Shown here piece after piece: positions 17,345-26,340 of a DNA stretch of 64,000 nucleotides. This DNA is from Burkholderia ubonensis subsp. mesacidophila (GTDB taxonomy: Bacteria; Pseudomonadota; Gammaproteobacteria; Burkholderiales; Burkholderiaceae). The notes under the pieces are model-generated. The model worked only from the letters and a program-made list of their open reading frames with translations. It was not told the DNA's origin and ran no database searches. Location of the stretch: contig NZ_CP020738.1 in the NCBI RefSeq assembly GCF_002097715.1, forward strand, positions 3,100,001-3,164,000, given 5' to 3'. A program made the position numbers and the translations under genes. How positions within the stretch are numbered: the first letter of the stretch is position 1; the number at the start of each line of letters is the position of its first letter.

Positions 17345-17531
17345 TTATTTGCTCGGAACTTCGGCGATATACGAAATATATAGATTCTGCCCCCAGCTGC
17401 TGCCCGAATATTCCGAGAACACCGCATCTTCCCGCGTAATGTTGACGCTGAATCCGGTCGTCGTAACGTTGGTTACCGTCACCGAGAACGTGCCCGGAAA
17501 GCTGATCAGCCGGGTCACGGCGTCAAAGAAA
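17345..17531 (-). pseudogene. 3' remnant resembling an H-type lectin domain
   Basis: A minus-strand frame, overlapping the last codons of the cyclodehydratase gene and ending TAA at 17347-17345, encodes FFDAVTRLISFPGTFSV, TVTNVTTTGFSVNITREDAV and NLYISYIAEVPSK. The order FPxxF, NVTTTGF, then an aromatic WG/YIA end matches the second half of H-type lectin (agglutinin) domains. No start codon with a ribosome-binding site and no first half are present, so this looks like the surviving tail of a gene truncated at the TOMM junction. Confidence 0.5.
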
Positions 17532-19760
17532 GAGCAGTGCGTCGTTCAACGACGATTCGCGTCGCGGCTGCTCGCACCACCCCAACTCCACCGGAACCGC
17601 ATAGAGACGCCGCGCACCGAAACGCGGCCAGAAATGACAAAGCCCCGGCGCGATGACTTGCGCAACGGACAACCCGATGTCGGGCCGCGTCTTGTCGACC
17701 ACGAGCACATCCATGCCGGCCGACGCGATTTTCCCGACGCAATGCGCAATGGCCTCCGACAACGTGTCCGCGTCGACGGACTGCCACGTCGAGCTTGTCG
17801 TGCAGCGCACGCCGTTCGCCGGATACAGGAATTCCGTAACGGAAAGCTGCGTGCGATCCCACGGGTGCGGTGCATCCGCCGCGAGATCGAGCAACTGGTT
17901 GACTTCGGTCAGCGCGCGCTGCACAGCGATACGGGCTTCCGGATGACAGCCGAAGCCGATCGAGAAGCGTCCGTCGACCGGATTTTCGGCAAGCGCGGCC
18001 ACTGCCGGCACGCCGAGATCGTGCGTGATATCGAGCGCCCACAGACGCCACCCGAGCACTTCGTATTCCTGCACGAGCGCATCGAAATACGGATCAGCGA
18101 AACTCGCGAGATCGATGCCGGGGCGAGGGATCTGGTTGTACCACCAGATCGCGACCGCATCGCGCTCGATCAATTCGAGCATGCCTTGCAGAATCGCCTC
18201 GTCGAGGCACGATCCCGCCGCGCAGCCGTTGGGGTTGTGCACGCATGCCGCGTCGGGTTGCGCGCTGTCAGGTGTCTCTGCATAGCAGTAGCTCAGCGGC
18301 ACGAGGCGGCGCTTGCCCGTCACGAGCGACCACGCAGGCGTCCAGTCGATGACGTCACGCGCCGTGAAGCGCGGCGGCACTTGCTTTCGAACGTCGCGCG
18401 TCAATGCGTTGATGGCCTCGCGCTCGTCGAATTGCCGTTCGCTGAACTGCTGAAGATCGTTGACGTGAATCGGTGCGACATCACCTGCCGGATCGGCGAG
18501 AAGCCCTTCCATGCTGCCGGTCACCGTCGCTTCGTCACCCTGATAAACGCTGCTGAATCGCTCGAGCGCCTCGCACAGCGCGCTCGCGCGGGCTTGATCG
18601 TCGGTGCGGCCCTTGCCGGAGCAGATCCGGTCGAACCGGTTGCTGCTCGGCACGGCGGCCGGACACACGAGAAAACCGGACGCATAGACCTTGCGCATGC
18701 CGGCGTGTCGTTTCGGCATCGGGTGCAGATAGGTGATCGCGCCGCAGATCGGCGAGATCAGATGGGCATGGCGCTCGAACACCTGGTGCGGATCGGCGGT
18801 GCGGTAGCCGCCGTCGGCACGCTTGAACAGCGTGCGATCGGCGAGTTGCGGCGCACGCGCCGCCTGCTCGTGCATCCATGCGGGATTGCCGCAGCGCGGA
18901 CATTGGGGTCGCCTGAGCACACGGTGCTGCTCGGTGGCCAGCGTGTCGATGCGCTGCGACACGATACGCGTTCGCGCGCGCTCCGCTGCGGCGCGGCCGA
19001 CCGCGATCTGCTCGACCGCCGCCGCAACGAGCGCCGCGGCGGCGGCGGCCCCGGCGCGCGAGACGGCCGGCGGCAGACGAATCGCGCCGCTGCCGTGGTG
19101 GCGCGCGAGCAGCGCTTCGACAGGCCGGTTGATGCGAATCCAGTAGCGCACGCATTCGATGCACGGTGCATCGGCAAGCGTGCCGTCGTCGGCCAGCAGC
19201 GGCCCGATCAGCGTCTGCACGCCGTTCGCCGCCACGACGAGCAGCGCGCCGCCGCGCGACGTGATGCGCGCGGCGAAATCGGCAAGATCGTCGCGGTCGT
19301 GGGAGTCGACGATCGCGATGGTCAATGCGGCGTCCGGCGCGACGTCGATGCCTGCCGTCGCAAGCGCTTGCCTGAACGCGGCAGCGTCGGCGCCGAACGC
19401 TTCGACCGCGACGCGAAGCTGCGCGGCGCGCGCGCACGCGGCGTCGCCGTCGAGTCCGGCGCGTTCGAAAAAGCCGCGCGCCGAATCGTCGTCGTGCGGC
19501 AAATCGGCGCGCACGTACCCGCGACGCACCAGATGATCGAGTCCGGCAAGCACGTCCCATTCTCCGAACGTGCCGGCGAGCGATGTCACGATCTCGGCGA
19601 TCGTCATCCGCGCCCGCAAGCAGGCGGCAATCCGCACGAAGATCGCGCCGGACAGCATCGCGCGCTTGAATTCGTCGACGACGAACAGCGTCTCGAGCCC
19701 CACATCTAGCACGAGCAAATGCGGCTTGAAGCGCAACACGCGGGAAAAATCGTCGAGCAT
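17523..19760 (-). CDS. TOMM cyclodehydratase: E1-like leader-binding domain fused to YcaO
   Basis: This enzyme should convert Cys/Ser/Thr of the precursor into azolines using ATP. Residues 1-330 of 745 form the ThiF/Ocin-like part, with a RRE-like winged segment (ARMTIAEIVTSLAGTF) and zinc-binding CIECVRYW and CPRCG pairs. Residues 345-745 are YcaO, with CSGKGRTDDQARASALCEAL, ERFSSVYQGDE, NPNGCAAGSCLDEAILQG and MLELIERDAVAIWW. The C-terminus ends ESSLNDALLFL where relatives often end LNPxPxFL, so the proline motif linked to YcaO activity is absent. It is the last gene of the operon, 94 bases after precursor 1. Confidence 0.88.
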   Translation of the reverse strand: MLDDFSRVLRFKPHLLVLDVGLETLFVVDEFKRAMLSGAIFVRIAACLRARMTIAEIVTSLAGTFGEWDVLAGLDHLVRRGYVRADLPHDDDSARGFFERAGLDGDAACARAAQLRVAVEAFGADAAAFRQALATAGIDVAPDAALTIAIVDSHDRDDLADFAARITSRGGALLVVAANGVQTLIGPLLADDGTLADAPCIECVRYWIRINRPVEALLARHHGSGAIRLPPAVSRAGAAAAAALVAAAVEQIAVGRAAAERARTRIVSQRIDTLATEQHRVLRRPQCPRCGNPAWMHEQAARAPQLADRTLFKRADGGYRTADPHQVFERHAHLISPICGAITYLHPMPKRHAGMRKVYASGFLVCPAAVPSSNRFDRICSGKGRTDDQARASALCEALERFSSVYQGDEATVTGSMEGLLADPAGDVAPIHVNDLQQFSERQFDEREAINALTRDVRKQVPPRFTARDVIDWTPAWSLVTGKRRLVPLSYCYAETPDSAQPDAACVHNPNGCAAGSCLDEAILQGMLELIERDAVAIWWYNQIPRPGIDLASFADPYFDALVQEYEVLGWRLWALDITHDLGVPAVAALAENPVDGRFSIGFGCHPEARIAVQRALTEVNQLLDLAADAPHPWDRTQLSVTEFLYPANGVRCTTSSTWQSVDADTLSEAIAHCVGKIASAGMDVLVVDKTRPDIGLSVAQVIAPGLCHFWPRFGARRLYAVPVELGWCEQPRRESSLNDALLFL

Positions 19761-19854
19761 CGTCGGGTTCCGTGGAAGGAATCGCTAGCGAGGTCGGCGC
19801 GGCCCGTCCGTCCGGCACGGGCCACACCGCGGTGCGTGACTCAGGCGCGCAAGA

Positions 19855-20223
19855 TCAGCAGCAGGTGAACAGGTAGCTCGGCCCGGCGTCGCAATAGGCC
19901 GCGAGCGCGACAGCCTCCTCGCTCAAGGGCGCCGGTTTCTCCGGTATGCCGACCCACATGGTGTTCAGCGGCAGGTGCCACTTCCCTTCTCCGCTCCCGT
20001 CACCGCTACTCTTCCAGCCATAGGCACTGCCCGGTTCGACGATCTCGAGGTCGATGATCCATGGGCTTTGATAACCGAAATGTTTCGCAAGCGCATCGAA
20101 CGGATTCTTCAGCAAATCCTTCTTGAATTCCGGATCCTTCCAGGAAAGCGCGATCGCGCGCAAATAGACCTTCTGAAACTCGAGCATCGATTCGAGCGTC
20201 GGATTAGCGTTGTTCTTTGCCAT
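19855..20223 (-). CDS. NHLP-type TOMM precursor, Cys-containing core
   Basis: The 122-residue product resembles the nitrile-hydratase-alpha leader family, BMA_0021/BMA_0022 type: MLEFQKVYLRAIALSWKDP, EFKKDLLKNPFDALAKHFGY. The C-terminal tail AAYCDAGPSYLFTCC is rich in Cys, Ser and Thr and is the likely site of azole formation. ATG 20223 has AGGGAA upstream. It lies 19 bases after the paralogous precursor 2 in the same operon. The mature product is unknown. Confidence 0.85.
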   Translation of the reverse strand: MAKNNANPTLESMLEFQKVYLRAIALSWKDPEFKKDLLKNPFDALAKHFGYQSPWIIDLEIVEPGSAYGWKSSGDGSGEGKWHLPLNTMWVGIPEKPAPLSEEAVALAAYCDAGPSYLFTCC

Positions 20224-20242
20224 GTCGGATTCCCTGGTGTCA

Positions 20243-20587
20243 TCAATCCATGATGGTGATGTGGTTCGCGTTATAGGCGGCGAGCGCCTGCGCGAATTGC
20301 GCTTCATCCTTCGGTGCGGGAGGCAGGACCAGGGTGAGCTTGTTGTTGTGGCCGGAGGTCCAGTCTCCGTTGACGTCCGGTGTCCACTTCGACGATTTGT
20401 CCTGCACCTTCAGGTCGAGCTGAAATGGAAAGTCGTACTTGAATTGTTTTTTCAACGTCTTGACCGGATGTTTCTCCAGTTCCTTGCGAAAATCCTCGGA
20501 CTGCCATGCGAGGGCGATCGCCCGGATGATCACGGCTCGATATTCGAGAAACTGTTCGTACGTCGGCAAACGGTGCTTTTCGTTCAT
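20243..20587 (-). CDS. NHLP-type TOMM precursor paralogue lacking core cysteines
   Basis: The 114-residue product shares the leader pattern of precursor 1 (FLEYRAVIIRAIALAWQSED, FRKELEKHPVKTLKKQFKYD, FPFQLDLKV). Its tail is ALAAYNANHITIMD, with no Cys and only one Thr near the end. It may carry a different core, act as a partner subunit, or be a decoy. ATG 20587 is preceded by AGGAGAA. It sits 33 bases after the kinase gene. Confidence 0.82.
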   Translation of the reverse strand: MNEKHRLPTYEQFLEYRAVIIRAIALAWQSEDFRKELEKHPVKTLKKQFKYDFPFQLDLKVQDKSSKWTPDVNGDWTSGHNNKLTLVLPPAPKDEAQFAQALAAYNANHITIMD

Positions 20588-20620
20588 CGGTGTGTTCTCC
20601 TGACAGAAGAATGGAACCAC

Positions 20621-23600
20621 TTACTGCAACGCATGCAACATCTCTTCGGCTTGCCTGACGATACGGACCATGCCCGCCGTCGTTGCAATCCCGAATGCGC
20701 GCCGGCACGCGGCCAACCCAGCCTCGCCGCTGCCGCGCCGATCGGCCTGGCGCAGGTACTCGCACTTTTTCAGCAGCAGTTGCGCTTCGTAATAACGCTC
20801 CCCGGTCGCATCGCACCATGCGAGGCATTGCTCGATCTGCGCGAGCGCGGCGTCGTAGTCGCCGCGCTCGGCATCCATCTCGGCGAGCAGCGACGCGTAG
20901 TAGGTCAGGCCGAGCAGCCCGCCGGATTGCCGCTGCGCTTCGAGGTGCACGGCGGCCTCCGCGCGATCCGCTCGCGTCCATGCATGAATGATCGCGACGT
21001 AGTGCTCGACCGCGCGCAGCCGATGCGCGTCCGACAGGCGGAGAATCGCGTCCGCCGCGGCGCGGGCCGCGCCGCGGTCGCCGGCCAGCTGGTGCATGCG
21101 CGCGAGGTACATCATCGTGACGCCCAGCGTCGGCAAATGGTCAAGGCAGGCCGCGCAGTACACGGCCTCGCGCGCCATCGCGAGCGCCCCCTGCGGATCG
21201 TCGTCGACGCACCAGCGCACGCTTGCGAGCGACGCCATCGTCCACGCACGCGTATCGAGCCCCAGGATGCGCCGATGGTCCACGTCGCGCCGCACGTCGT
21301 AGCCGGCCAGCGCCGCCTCGAAAGCCACCCGGGCGCGCGCATAGTGGCCGTCGACCCACAGGCCCATGCCGCGCATCGCGTCCGCCGCGACCTGGACGCC
21401 GGCGTCGCCGCGCTCGGCGGCGAGCGCGTCGAGCCGCCTGCTGATCCCGCGCACGGTGGGGCGATCGCCGGCGACGTGGTAGTAGGTCGACAGCGTCCAT
21501 AGCGCGCTGATCGCGAGCTCCTGGTCGTCGAGCGTCTGCACTTGCCGCAACAGCTGCTCCGCATGCTCGCGCACCTGCGGATCGGCCCAGCCGAACCGCG
21601 CCATCGTCGCGTGCGTCAACGTGGCGCGGATGCGCGCGCTGTCGTGCTCGCGTTGTGCGTAGTCGGCGTCGACGAGCCAGTCGGACACGGCCTGCCCGTA
21701 GCGGATCGCGTCGTCGTACCGGGAACGTTCGAGTGCGCGACGCGCGGCTGTGATCCCATGGCCGATCGCGTCAGCGAAGGCGCCCGCGTGCGCGAAGTGC
21801 CTGGCGACGCCGAACGCATGCGCACCGGCCCCGCGATCGGCTTCCACGGCCAGCGCGCGGCCCACGCGCGCATGGTTGCTGCGCCGCACGGCGGGCGGCA
21901 TCGATTCATAGGCCGCATCGCGAATCAGCGCGTGGCGGAACGAATAGAACACGCGATCGCGCCGATGCTGCGCGTACACGATGCGCTCCTCGAGCAGGAG
22001 CCGCAGATGCGCGTCGAGCGTGGCCCGATCGTGCGGCGACGCGCCGGCGAGCAATTGCGCATCCACTTCGAGCCCGATGGTCGCGGCGAGCTGCGCGGTG
22101 TCGCGCGCGTCGTCGATCCAGTCGAACGCGAGACCCAGCATGCCGCCGAGACTGACCGGCAGCGGATCAGGGTCCGTTGTCCGCAGCCCCGGCAGCGCGC
22201 CGTCCGCGTGGGTCATCGCACCGCTCGTCACGAGCTCGCGCGCGACTTCCTCGATGAACAGCGGAATGCCCGCCGTGCGTTGGGCAAGCTGGCCGAGCCA
22301 GGCCGGATCGAGCGCGCGCTGGCCGAGCAGCGCCGAGACCAGGCGCTGCGCGTCGTCGCGCGACAGGCGGCGCAGCACGAGGCGCTCGGTCGAGCCGCGC
22401 CAGCGGCCGAGCTTGTCGGGGCGCGACGTGAGCACGACGCAGATGGCCCGCGCGCGCGACGAACGCCGCAGGAACGCGAGAAAGTCCTCCGTCGAGCGGT
22501 CGAGCCACTGGACGTCCTCGACGACGAGCAGGATCGGCGCATCGTGGCCGAGCGAGACGATCAGTTGCACCAGGACGTCGAACAGCGCGTGCTGTTCGCG
22601 CGCGCTCGACCACAGGAACCCCTTGGCGTCGCACGGCAGCCCGAGCCAGGTCGCGAGCGCGACACGGGCCGCCGCATGATCGCATTCGAGCGGCGCGATC
22701 ATCTCGTCGATCGCCGCGAGTGCGAGATCGACGGGGCAATCGGCGTCGATGTGCCAATGCGCGCCGATAAACCGCAGGATCGGAAACAGCGCATGATTCT
22801 CCCGCTCCGGCAGACATGCGCAATGCGCGAACGCATGGCCCTGCGCCCGGACCGCCTCGCACAGCTCGTGGACGAGGCGCGACTTGCCGATGCCGGCCTC
22901 GCCGACGACGAGCTTCGGCACGCCGTGCGGCGCAGGCTCGCCACGCGTCTCGCGACGCTGCCATGCGAGCGCCGCCTGCCACGCGCGCAGCAGCGCGTCG
23001 AGTTCGCGCGCGCGGCCGACCATCGGCGCCATCACGCGCTCGTCGAGCGAATCGAACGGGGTGTCGGCGCGACGCTCGCCGAGCAATTCATGGACCGGCT
23101 GCGGCGCGAGGCCCGCGCGCGTCAGCCGCAGCGGGGTCGGCCGATAGTCTGCATGCCGTTCGAGGGACCGCCGGGCATCGTCGCTGATCAGAATCTGCCC
23201 CGGCTCGGCAAGACGCAGCAGCCTCGACGTCGCGGCGGGCGTCGACACGCCCGACATCAGCGACGCGTGAGCGAGAACCTGCCCGACGTGAATCGCGGCG
23301 GCCACTTCCACGCGCCAGCTTTCGCCGGCGGTGCGGCTGCCGGAAGCCGGCGGCGCCGGCAGCCGCGCGCGCGCGGCGACCCGCACCATGTCGAGCGCCG
23401 CGCGCGCCGCACGGCGCGCGGGCCGGTCGATATCGCCTTGTACGCCGAAATGGAACAGCAGCGTGTCGCCGAGCCGCCCGCCGGCCTGTGCACCATAACC
23501 GACGGCGATGTCCGCGCACTTCGTCAGCCATTGCTCTTCATAGCCGTCGAGCGCGTCCCCGTGATCGGCGCCGGCATGCCGCTGCCGGCCCTCTCCGGCG

Positions 23601-24646
23601 ATCGTGACGCAGCAGCACAGCGTGGTGATCTGCCGGTACTCGCCGACCGCGCCGGTCGTCTCGCCGCGCGGCGCGAGCGTGCGCGCGCGCCGGCTCGCAC
23701 GGCACGCATCGAATTGGCCGACGAGCGCGGCGAAGTTGAGCGCGCGAAACTGCACGGCGAGTTCGTCGGCCGATGCGGCGCGCTGCTCCGGATTCTTGTT
23801 CAACGCGCGGCGCAGTACCGAGCCGAGCGGATGCGACGCGATCGACGGAGGCAGCGCGATATCGACCGGGCTGAGCTGCTGATAGAGAATGTCGGCCACG
23901 CTCGCGCCATGCATGACGACCTCGCCCGTCAGGCATTCGATGACGACGAGGCCCCACGCGTACAGATCGCTCTTGAGCGTCGGCGCCTCGTTGCGCAATT
24001 GCTCGGGCGCGCAATATTGCGGCGAGCCGAGCACTTCGGTCGCCTGCGTCGCCGTCCGGCTCTCGACATCCTCCGTGCCGGGCAGCAATGCGCCGATGCC
24101 GAAATCGAGGAGCTTCGCGTGCGGCCCGTCGTCGGCCAAGGCGATCACGATGTTTTGCGGCTTCAGGTCCCGATGCACGACGCCTCGCCGATGCGCGGCC
24201 GCGAGCGCGTCGAGCACCTCCGTCATCAGTCGGCCCGTGTCGACGGCCGACAGCGGCCCGTCGTCCGCAAGCCGGTCGTGCAGGGTTCGGCCCTGCACGA
24301 ACTCGAATACGGCGAACAGGCGCCCGTCAGGCGCTTCCCCCTTGTCCAGCAGCGCCACGATATTCGGGTGTCGCAGCCCTTCGCACAGATGCGTCTCGCG
24401 CCGAAAGCGCGCCCGCTGGCGCGCGCGCTCCGCCGCGGACTTCGCCGCATCGTCCCGCATCAGCTTGATGGCGACGTCCTGCCCCGTGTCGCCGCAGGTG
24501 GCGCGAAAAACCACGCCGTAGCCGCCTTCGCCCAGCAGCGGGCCGAGACGGTAGCGCCGCTTGCCGGCGAGTTCGGCGAACGGCGCGCCCGGCACGACCG
24601 GCTCGCGGTACGCGGGAAGCGCCACGTCCGTTTCCGTCGTGCTCAT
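20621..24646 (-). CDS. TOMM-system Ser/Thr kinase / cyclase-homology / AAA ATPase fusion
   Basis: The 1341-residue product has four parts. Residues 30-310 are a Hanks kinase with LGEGGYGVVF, Lys61 in VAIK, VVHRDLKPQN and LLDFGIG. Residues 350-470 are a class III cyclase-homology region in which the first metal Asp is replaced (ITTLCCCVTIAG) although GDTLLFHFG remains. Next is an AAA/STAND ATPase with VVGEAGIGKSRLVHEL (Walker A) and ILLVVEDVQWLDRS (Walker B). The last 500 residues are TPR-like helices. This matches the kinase/cyclase fusion protein of Burkholderia TOMM loci. It overlaps the FHA gene by four bases and is likely a signalling or regulatory partner of the cluster. Confidence 0.87.
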   Translation of the reverse strand: MSTTETDVALPAYREPVVPGAPFAELAGKRRYRLGPLLGEGGYGVVFRATCGDTGQDVAIKLMRDDAAKSAAERARQRARFRRETHLCEGLRHPNIVALLDKGEAPDGRLFAVFEFVQGRTLHDRLADDGPLSAVDTGRLMTEVLDALAAAHRRGVVHRDLKPQNIVIALADDGPHAKLLDFGIGALLPGTEDVESRTATQATEVLGSPQYCAPEQLRNEAPTLKSDLYAWGLVVIECLTGEVVMHGASVADILYQQLSPVDIALPPSIASHPLGSVLRRALNKNPEQRAASADELAVQFRALNFAALVGQFDACRASRRARTLAPRGETTGAVGEYRQITTLCCCVTIAGEGRQRHAGADHGDALDGYEEQWLTKCADIAVGYGAQAGGRLGDTLLFHFGVQGDIDRPARRAARAALDMVRVAARARLPAPPASGSRTAGESWRVEVAAAIHVGQVLAHASLMSGVSTPAATSRLLRLAEPGQILISDDARRSLERHADYRPTPLRLTRAGLAPQPVHELLGERRADTPFDSLDERVMAPMVGRARELDALLRAWQAALAWQRRETRGEPAPHGVPKLVVGEAGIGKSRLVHELCEAVRAQGHAFAHCACLPERENHALFPILRFIGAHWHIDADCPVDLALAAIDEMIAPLECDHAAARVALATWLGLPCDAKGFLWSSAREQHALFDVLVQLIVSLGHDAPILLVVEDVQWLDRSTEDFLAFLRRSSRARAICVVLTSRPDKLGRWRGSTERLVLRRLSRDDAQRLVSALLGQRALDPAWLGQLAQRTAGIPLFIEEVARELVTSGAMTHADGALPGLRTTDPDPLPVSLGGMLGLAFDWIDDARDTAQLAATIGLEVDAQLLAGASPHDRATLDAHLRLLLEERIVYAQHRRDRVFYSFRHALIRDAAYESMPPAVRRSNHARVGRALAVEADRGAGAHAFGVARHFAHAGAFADAIGHGITAARRALERSRYDDAIRYGQAVSDWLVDADYAQREHDSARIRATLTHATMARFGWADPQVREHAEQLLRQVQTLDDQELAISALWTLSTYYHVAGDRPTVRGISRRLDALAAERGDAGVQVAADAMRGMGLWVDGHYARARVAFEAALAGYDVRRDVDHRRILGLDTRAWTMASLASVRWCVDDDPQGALAMAREAVYCAACLDHLPTLGVTMMYLARMHQLAGDRGAARAAADAILRLSDAHRLRAVEHYVAIIHAWTRADRAEAAVHLEAQRQSGGLLGLTYYASLLAEMDAERGDYDAALAQIEQCLAWCDATGERYYEAQLLLKKCEYLRQADRRGSGEAGLAACRRAFGIATTAGMVRIVRQAEEMLHALQ

Positions 24647-25644
24647 GGCGTCTGGACGGCCGGAGCCGGCGACAGGCGGCGCATGCCGATGCGCGGATCG
24701 ATGCCCGCTGCCGACTGGCACTCGACGTGCTCGCCGCGAATGATGCGGAACGGAAAGTCGCCGAAGCGGACGCTGCCGCGCCGGCGCTCGACGAGCTGGT
24801 TCGTGTCGAGCCCCGGCAGGGCCGCGAATTGCGTCCGCGCGCGGTGAATCTGCACGTTCACATGGGAGTTATCGATGCCGAGCATGCGTGCCAGCCGGTC
24901 AAGCTCGATCCAGCCTTGCGCGGCGGCGTCGTAGCCTGCCTGCATGTCGACGGCGCGCGCTCGCGCAAGCGTGACGAGGCTGTAGTGATGGACGCGCTCG
25001 CCGAGGTCGACCACGCCTCCGCGAACATGCAGCAGCATGCGCACGTGCTCTTCGTTCTGGCTGACGAGGAATTCGAGCAATTGCGCCGGCGCGGCCAGAT
25101 CGGCGGGCGCGCCGAGCAGCATCGTCGAGCTGCTGCGCACGAGCGCCAGGCGCCACACGGCGTCTCCGGCGGCGACTTCGTCGCCGTGACGCAAGGTTCG
25201 CGGCGGCAACGTGTCGTCGCAGAGCCATTCACCGGCCGGCGACTTGACGATCGTCACCGGCCGCGCCGCGTGCGCGGGCAGGATCTGGCGCGCTTCGAGC
25301 ACGATCGGATGCGCCGCGCCACGGATCGGCCAGAGCGTATCGGCGGGGTCGTCGAGCGAATCGACGCGCCACGGCGCGAGGCCCATCTTCCCGAACCGGA
25401 TCACGTCGCCGTGCTTCAGCACCGCGTGCTCGCCGTCGCGCAGCGGCGTGCCCGATACCGACGTGCCGTTGCTGCTGTGATCGTGGAGTTCCCAGCACCT
25501 GCCGATCCAGCGGATATGGGCATGGACGCGGGATACCGACGGATCCAGGATGACCGTGTCGCAGCGCGCGGTGTCGCGACCGAACACGTGATGCGGGCGG
25601 AGCAGGCATGCTTCCCCAGAAGAATCGTTCTTGAGCGTCGCCAT
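24643..25644 (-). CDS. FHA-domain protein of the TOMM operon
   Basis: The 333-residue cytosolic product has an N-terminal FHA domain (HHVFGRDTARCDTVILDPSV, SRVHAHIRWIGR, HDHSSNGTSVSG) that binds phosphothreonine. A middle region and an HTH-like C-terminus follow (QLLEFLVSQNEEHVRML, WIELDRLARMLGIDNSHVNV, QIHRARTQFAAL), suggesting a DNA-binding or adaptor module. The gene is first in the operon and its stop overlaps the kinase start. The FHA partner is probably the kinase, which would phosphorylate it. Confidence 0.85.
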   Translation of the reverse strand: MATLKNDSSGEACLLRPHHVFGRDTARCDTVILDPSVSRVHAHIRWIGRCWELHDHSSNGTSVSGTPLRDGEHAVLKHGDVIRFGKMGLAPWRVDSLDDPADTLWPIRGAAHPIVLEARQILPAHAARPVTIVKSPAGEWLCDDTLPPRTLRHGDEVAAGDAVWRLALVRSSSTMLLGAPADLAAPAQLLEFLVSQNEEHVRMLLHVRGGVVDLGERVHHYSLVTLARARAVDMQAGYDAAAQGWIELDRLARMLGIDNSHVNVQIHRARTQFAALPGLDTNQLVERRRGSVRFGDFPFRIIRGEHVECQSAAGIDPRIGMRRLSPAPAVQTP

Positions 25645-26139
25645 GACTGCCCCGTTTCGGATTCGCCCGGATCGCTCGAGAGAAGCATCGACGCAGCCGG
25701 GCAAGCGATTGATTCAATGATCGCGAACACGTTCGGCATGTTCGCCGCCTCGTTACCTGTTTCCGTCAGCCATCTGTTGAATCGTTGCCCGCCCGGCACA
25801 TTTTTTCGGCCAATAAAACAATCGACCTTTTTGTTATTTTAAATCTGAGCAACTCACTGAAAATCCTGCCAAATAAATCAGCCAACCGCAACCGCAAAGC
25901 GCCATCCAGGATCAGATATTGCAATGCTTTACATTTCCGGCCGAACCGCGGCCAGCCAATATAAGGGCGGGATATCAGGACGTTATTTCGGACCAGATCC
26001 CGTGCGAAAGCAACATTCCAGATGCAAATCAAATTGCCGCACTGAAAATCAAATCGTTTCTATTATTTATATAATTCAGATCGGAATTTAATCGATCGAC
26101 GCCTGGCGATTCGCCCGGCCCTGTCCTATATTTGGCCGC
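25645..26139. other. AT-rich upstream region of the TOMM operon
   Basis: No gene is supported: an 88-codon open frame on the minus strand has no protein character. The region is AT-rich from 25790 to 26110 and must hold the promoter for the minus-strand TOMM operon. Many TATAAT-like hexamers occur on the minus strand near 26050-26080 (ATTATATAAATAATAG), but none is clearly paired with a -35. Confidence 0.45.
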
Positions 26140-26340
26140 ATGGCTAACCTTGATGCCGGCATCAGCGACGTGTTCCATGCGCTGTCCGATCCGACCCGCT
26201 GCGCGATCGTCAGCGCGCTCGGCCGCGGCGAGCAGACCGTATCCGCGCTGGTGGCGCCGTTGGACCGCGTGGCCGAATTCGTCGAACGCCATCATGTCGA
26301 TGCAGAGGAGCAAGCCGATGTCATCCCCTCCCGCCGAACC
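26140..26340 (+). pseudogene. ArsR-family regulator with internal deletion
   Basis: The start MANLDAGISDVFHALSDPTR with AIVSALGRGEQTVSALVAP is the first helices of an ArsR winged helix. Then the frame jumps directly to DRVAEFVERHHVDAEE, the usual C-terminal helix. The recognition helix and wing (about 55-60 residues) are missing, which gives an in-frame deletion near 26258. The frame then stays open, out of phase with the first SRPBCC gene, and runs into the second. It is unlikely to bind DNA. Confidence 0.6.

Noticed and set aside
17349..19709. A plus-strand open frame opposite the cyclodehydratase
   Set aside because: It lacks any recognisable domain, while the minus strand carries YcaO and zinc motifs.
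21542..24847. A plus-strand open frame of 1101 codons opposite the kinase gene
   Set aside because: It is the complement of a gene with clear kinase, AAA and TPR motifs. It has no protein family character and is explained by GC-rich codon bias.
25766..26032. 88-codon minus-strand frame upstream of the FHA gene
   Set aside because: It has no ribosome-binding site, an AT-rich random composition and lies in the likely promoter region.
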